A program made the translations under genes and the position numbers. This document shows, piece after piece, positions 22,732-22,865 of a stretch of DNA of 22,865 nucleotides (its first letter is position 1; each line of letters begins with the position of its first letter). The notes beneath the pieces were generated by a model, which was not told the origin of the DNA, did no database searches, and saw only the letters and a program-made list of their open reading frames with translations. Location of the stretch: positions 1-22,865 of the forward strand of contig CALJUC010000020.1 in NCBI GenBank assembly GCA_937975585.1, given 5' to 3'. The stretch comes from an uncultured Moraxella sp. GTDB taxonomy: Bacteria; Pseudomonadota; Gammaproteobacteria; Pseudomonadales; Moraxellaceae.

Positions 22732-22865
22732 TTACAAAGTACACGCACCGCCGGCACAGCCATCGGCCAAGTCGTCTTGGGCATCGCTCGCACCGTCACG
22801 GGTGTTGTGGTAGTACAAAGTTTTGACGCCATATTTGTAGGCCAATAACAAGTCCTGAATCATGG
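22732..22865 (-). CDS. nrdA: Ribonucleoside-diphosphate reductase alpha subunit, C-terminal end (partial)
   Basis: Only the last 43 codons are in the window; the gene continues past the right edge. The visible part contains GVKTLYYHNTRDGASDAQDD and ends ADGCAGGACTL. The Tyr-Tyr pair corresponds to the radical-transfer tyrosines of class Ia NrdA (E. coli Y730/Y731), and the final Cys-x4-Cys pair is the C-terminal redox shuttle that re-reduces the active site. This enzyme makes deoxyribonucleoside diphosphates with NrdB. The ATG-like codon at the window edge is internal, not a start. A terminator follows, so nrdB is not downstream here. Confidence 0.93.
   Translation of the reverse strand, partial: MIQDLLLAYKYGVKTLYYHNTRDGASDAQDDLADGCAGGACTL

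Noticed and set aside
1..22865. tRNA, rRNA, CRISPR array, transposase or phage genes
   Set aside because: I looked on both strands for T-loop patterns, regular spaced repeats and mobile-element proteins and saw none.

Overview
The window looks like a chromosomal core segment of a gammaproteobacterium of the Moraxellaceae (Moraxella, Faucicola or Psychrobacter type). The basis is the gene content: secDF with yajC, a complete isc cluster with Escherichia coli-like active-site spacing, a MASE2-type class III adenylate cyclase, the HU sequence, and moderate AT-rich composition. The genus is inferred from memory of the families, not from a search. No transposon, prophage, CRISPR array, rRNA or tRNA gene was found.

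Layout. 1-1352 (minus): surface or periplasmic lipoprotein with carboxypeptidase-regulatory-like repeats and a DUF2135-like end. 1466-2531 (minus): azlD and azlC, a two-subunit branched-chain amino acid exporter, directly behind the secF terminator. 2605-6210 (minus): yajC-secD-secF, the accessory Sec translocon; SecF carries a long basic N-terminal extension. 6796-7347 (plus): secreted NTF2-like protein. 7603-10404 (plus): MltD-type lytic transglycosylase lipoprotein with LysM repeats, interrupted by an in-frame TAG at 10096-10098. 10584-10889 (minus): HU. 11638-12306 (plus): unknown C-terminally anchored protein. 12518-18266 (plus): iscR-iscS-iscU-iscA-hscB-hscA-fdx. 18362-20252 (minus): adenylate cyclase and a HIT-family protein. 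20660-22363 (plus): MscS-family channel, preceded by an overlapping 31-codon frame. 22414-22617 (minus): small lipoprotein. 22732-22865 (minus): C-terminal end of NrdA, cut by the window edge.

How the parts work together. The isc cluster is a full Fe-S assembly line: cysteine desulfurase IscS, scaffold IscU, carrier IscA, the HscB/HscA chaperone pair and ferredoxin. It is controlled by IscR through what look like two abutting type 1 IscR sites, one of which covers the -35 element of a strong promoter (TTGACT-18-TATAAT). Hairpins between iscU and iscA and between hscB and hscA suggest that the long transcript is segmented. Good intrinsic terminators separate most transcription units, and several are bidirectional.

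Most genes here are ordinary housekeeping genes; I do not see a new defence or mobile system. The items most worth a second look are the TAG-split LysM protein, the paired IscR operator, the isc intercistronic hairpins, the SecF extension and the small frame overlapping the mscS start.
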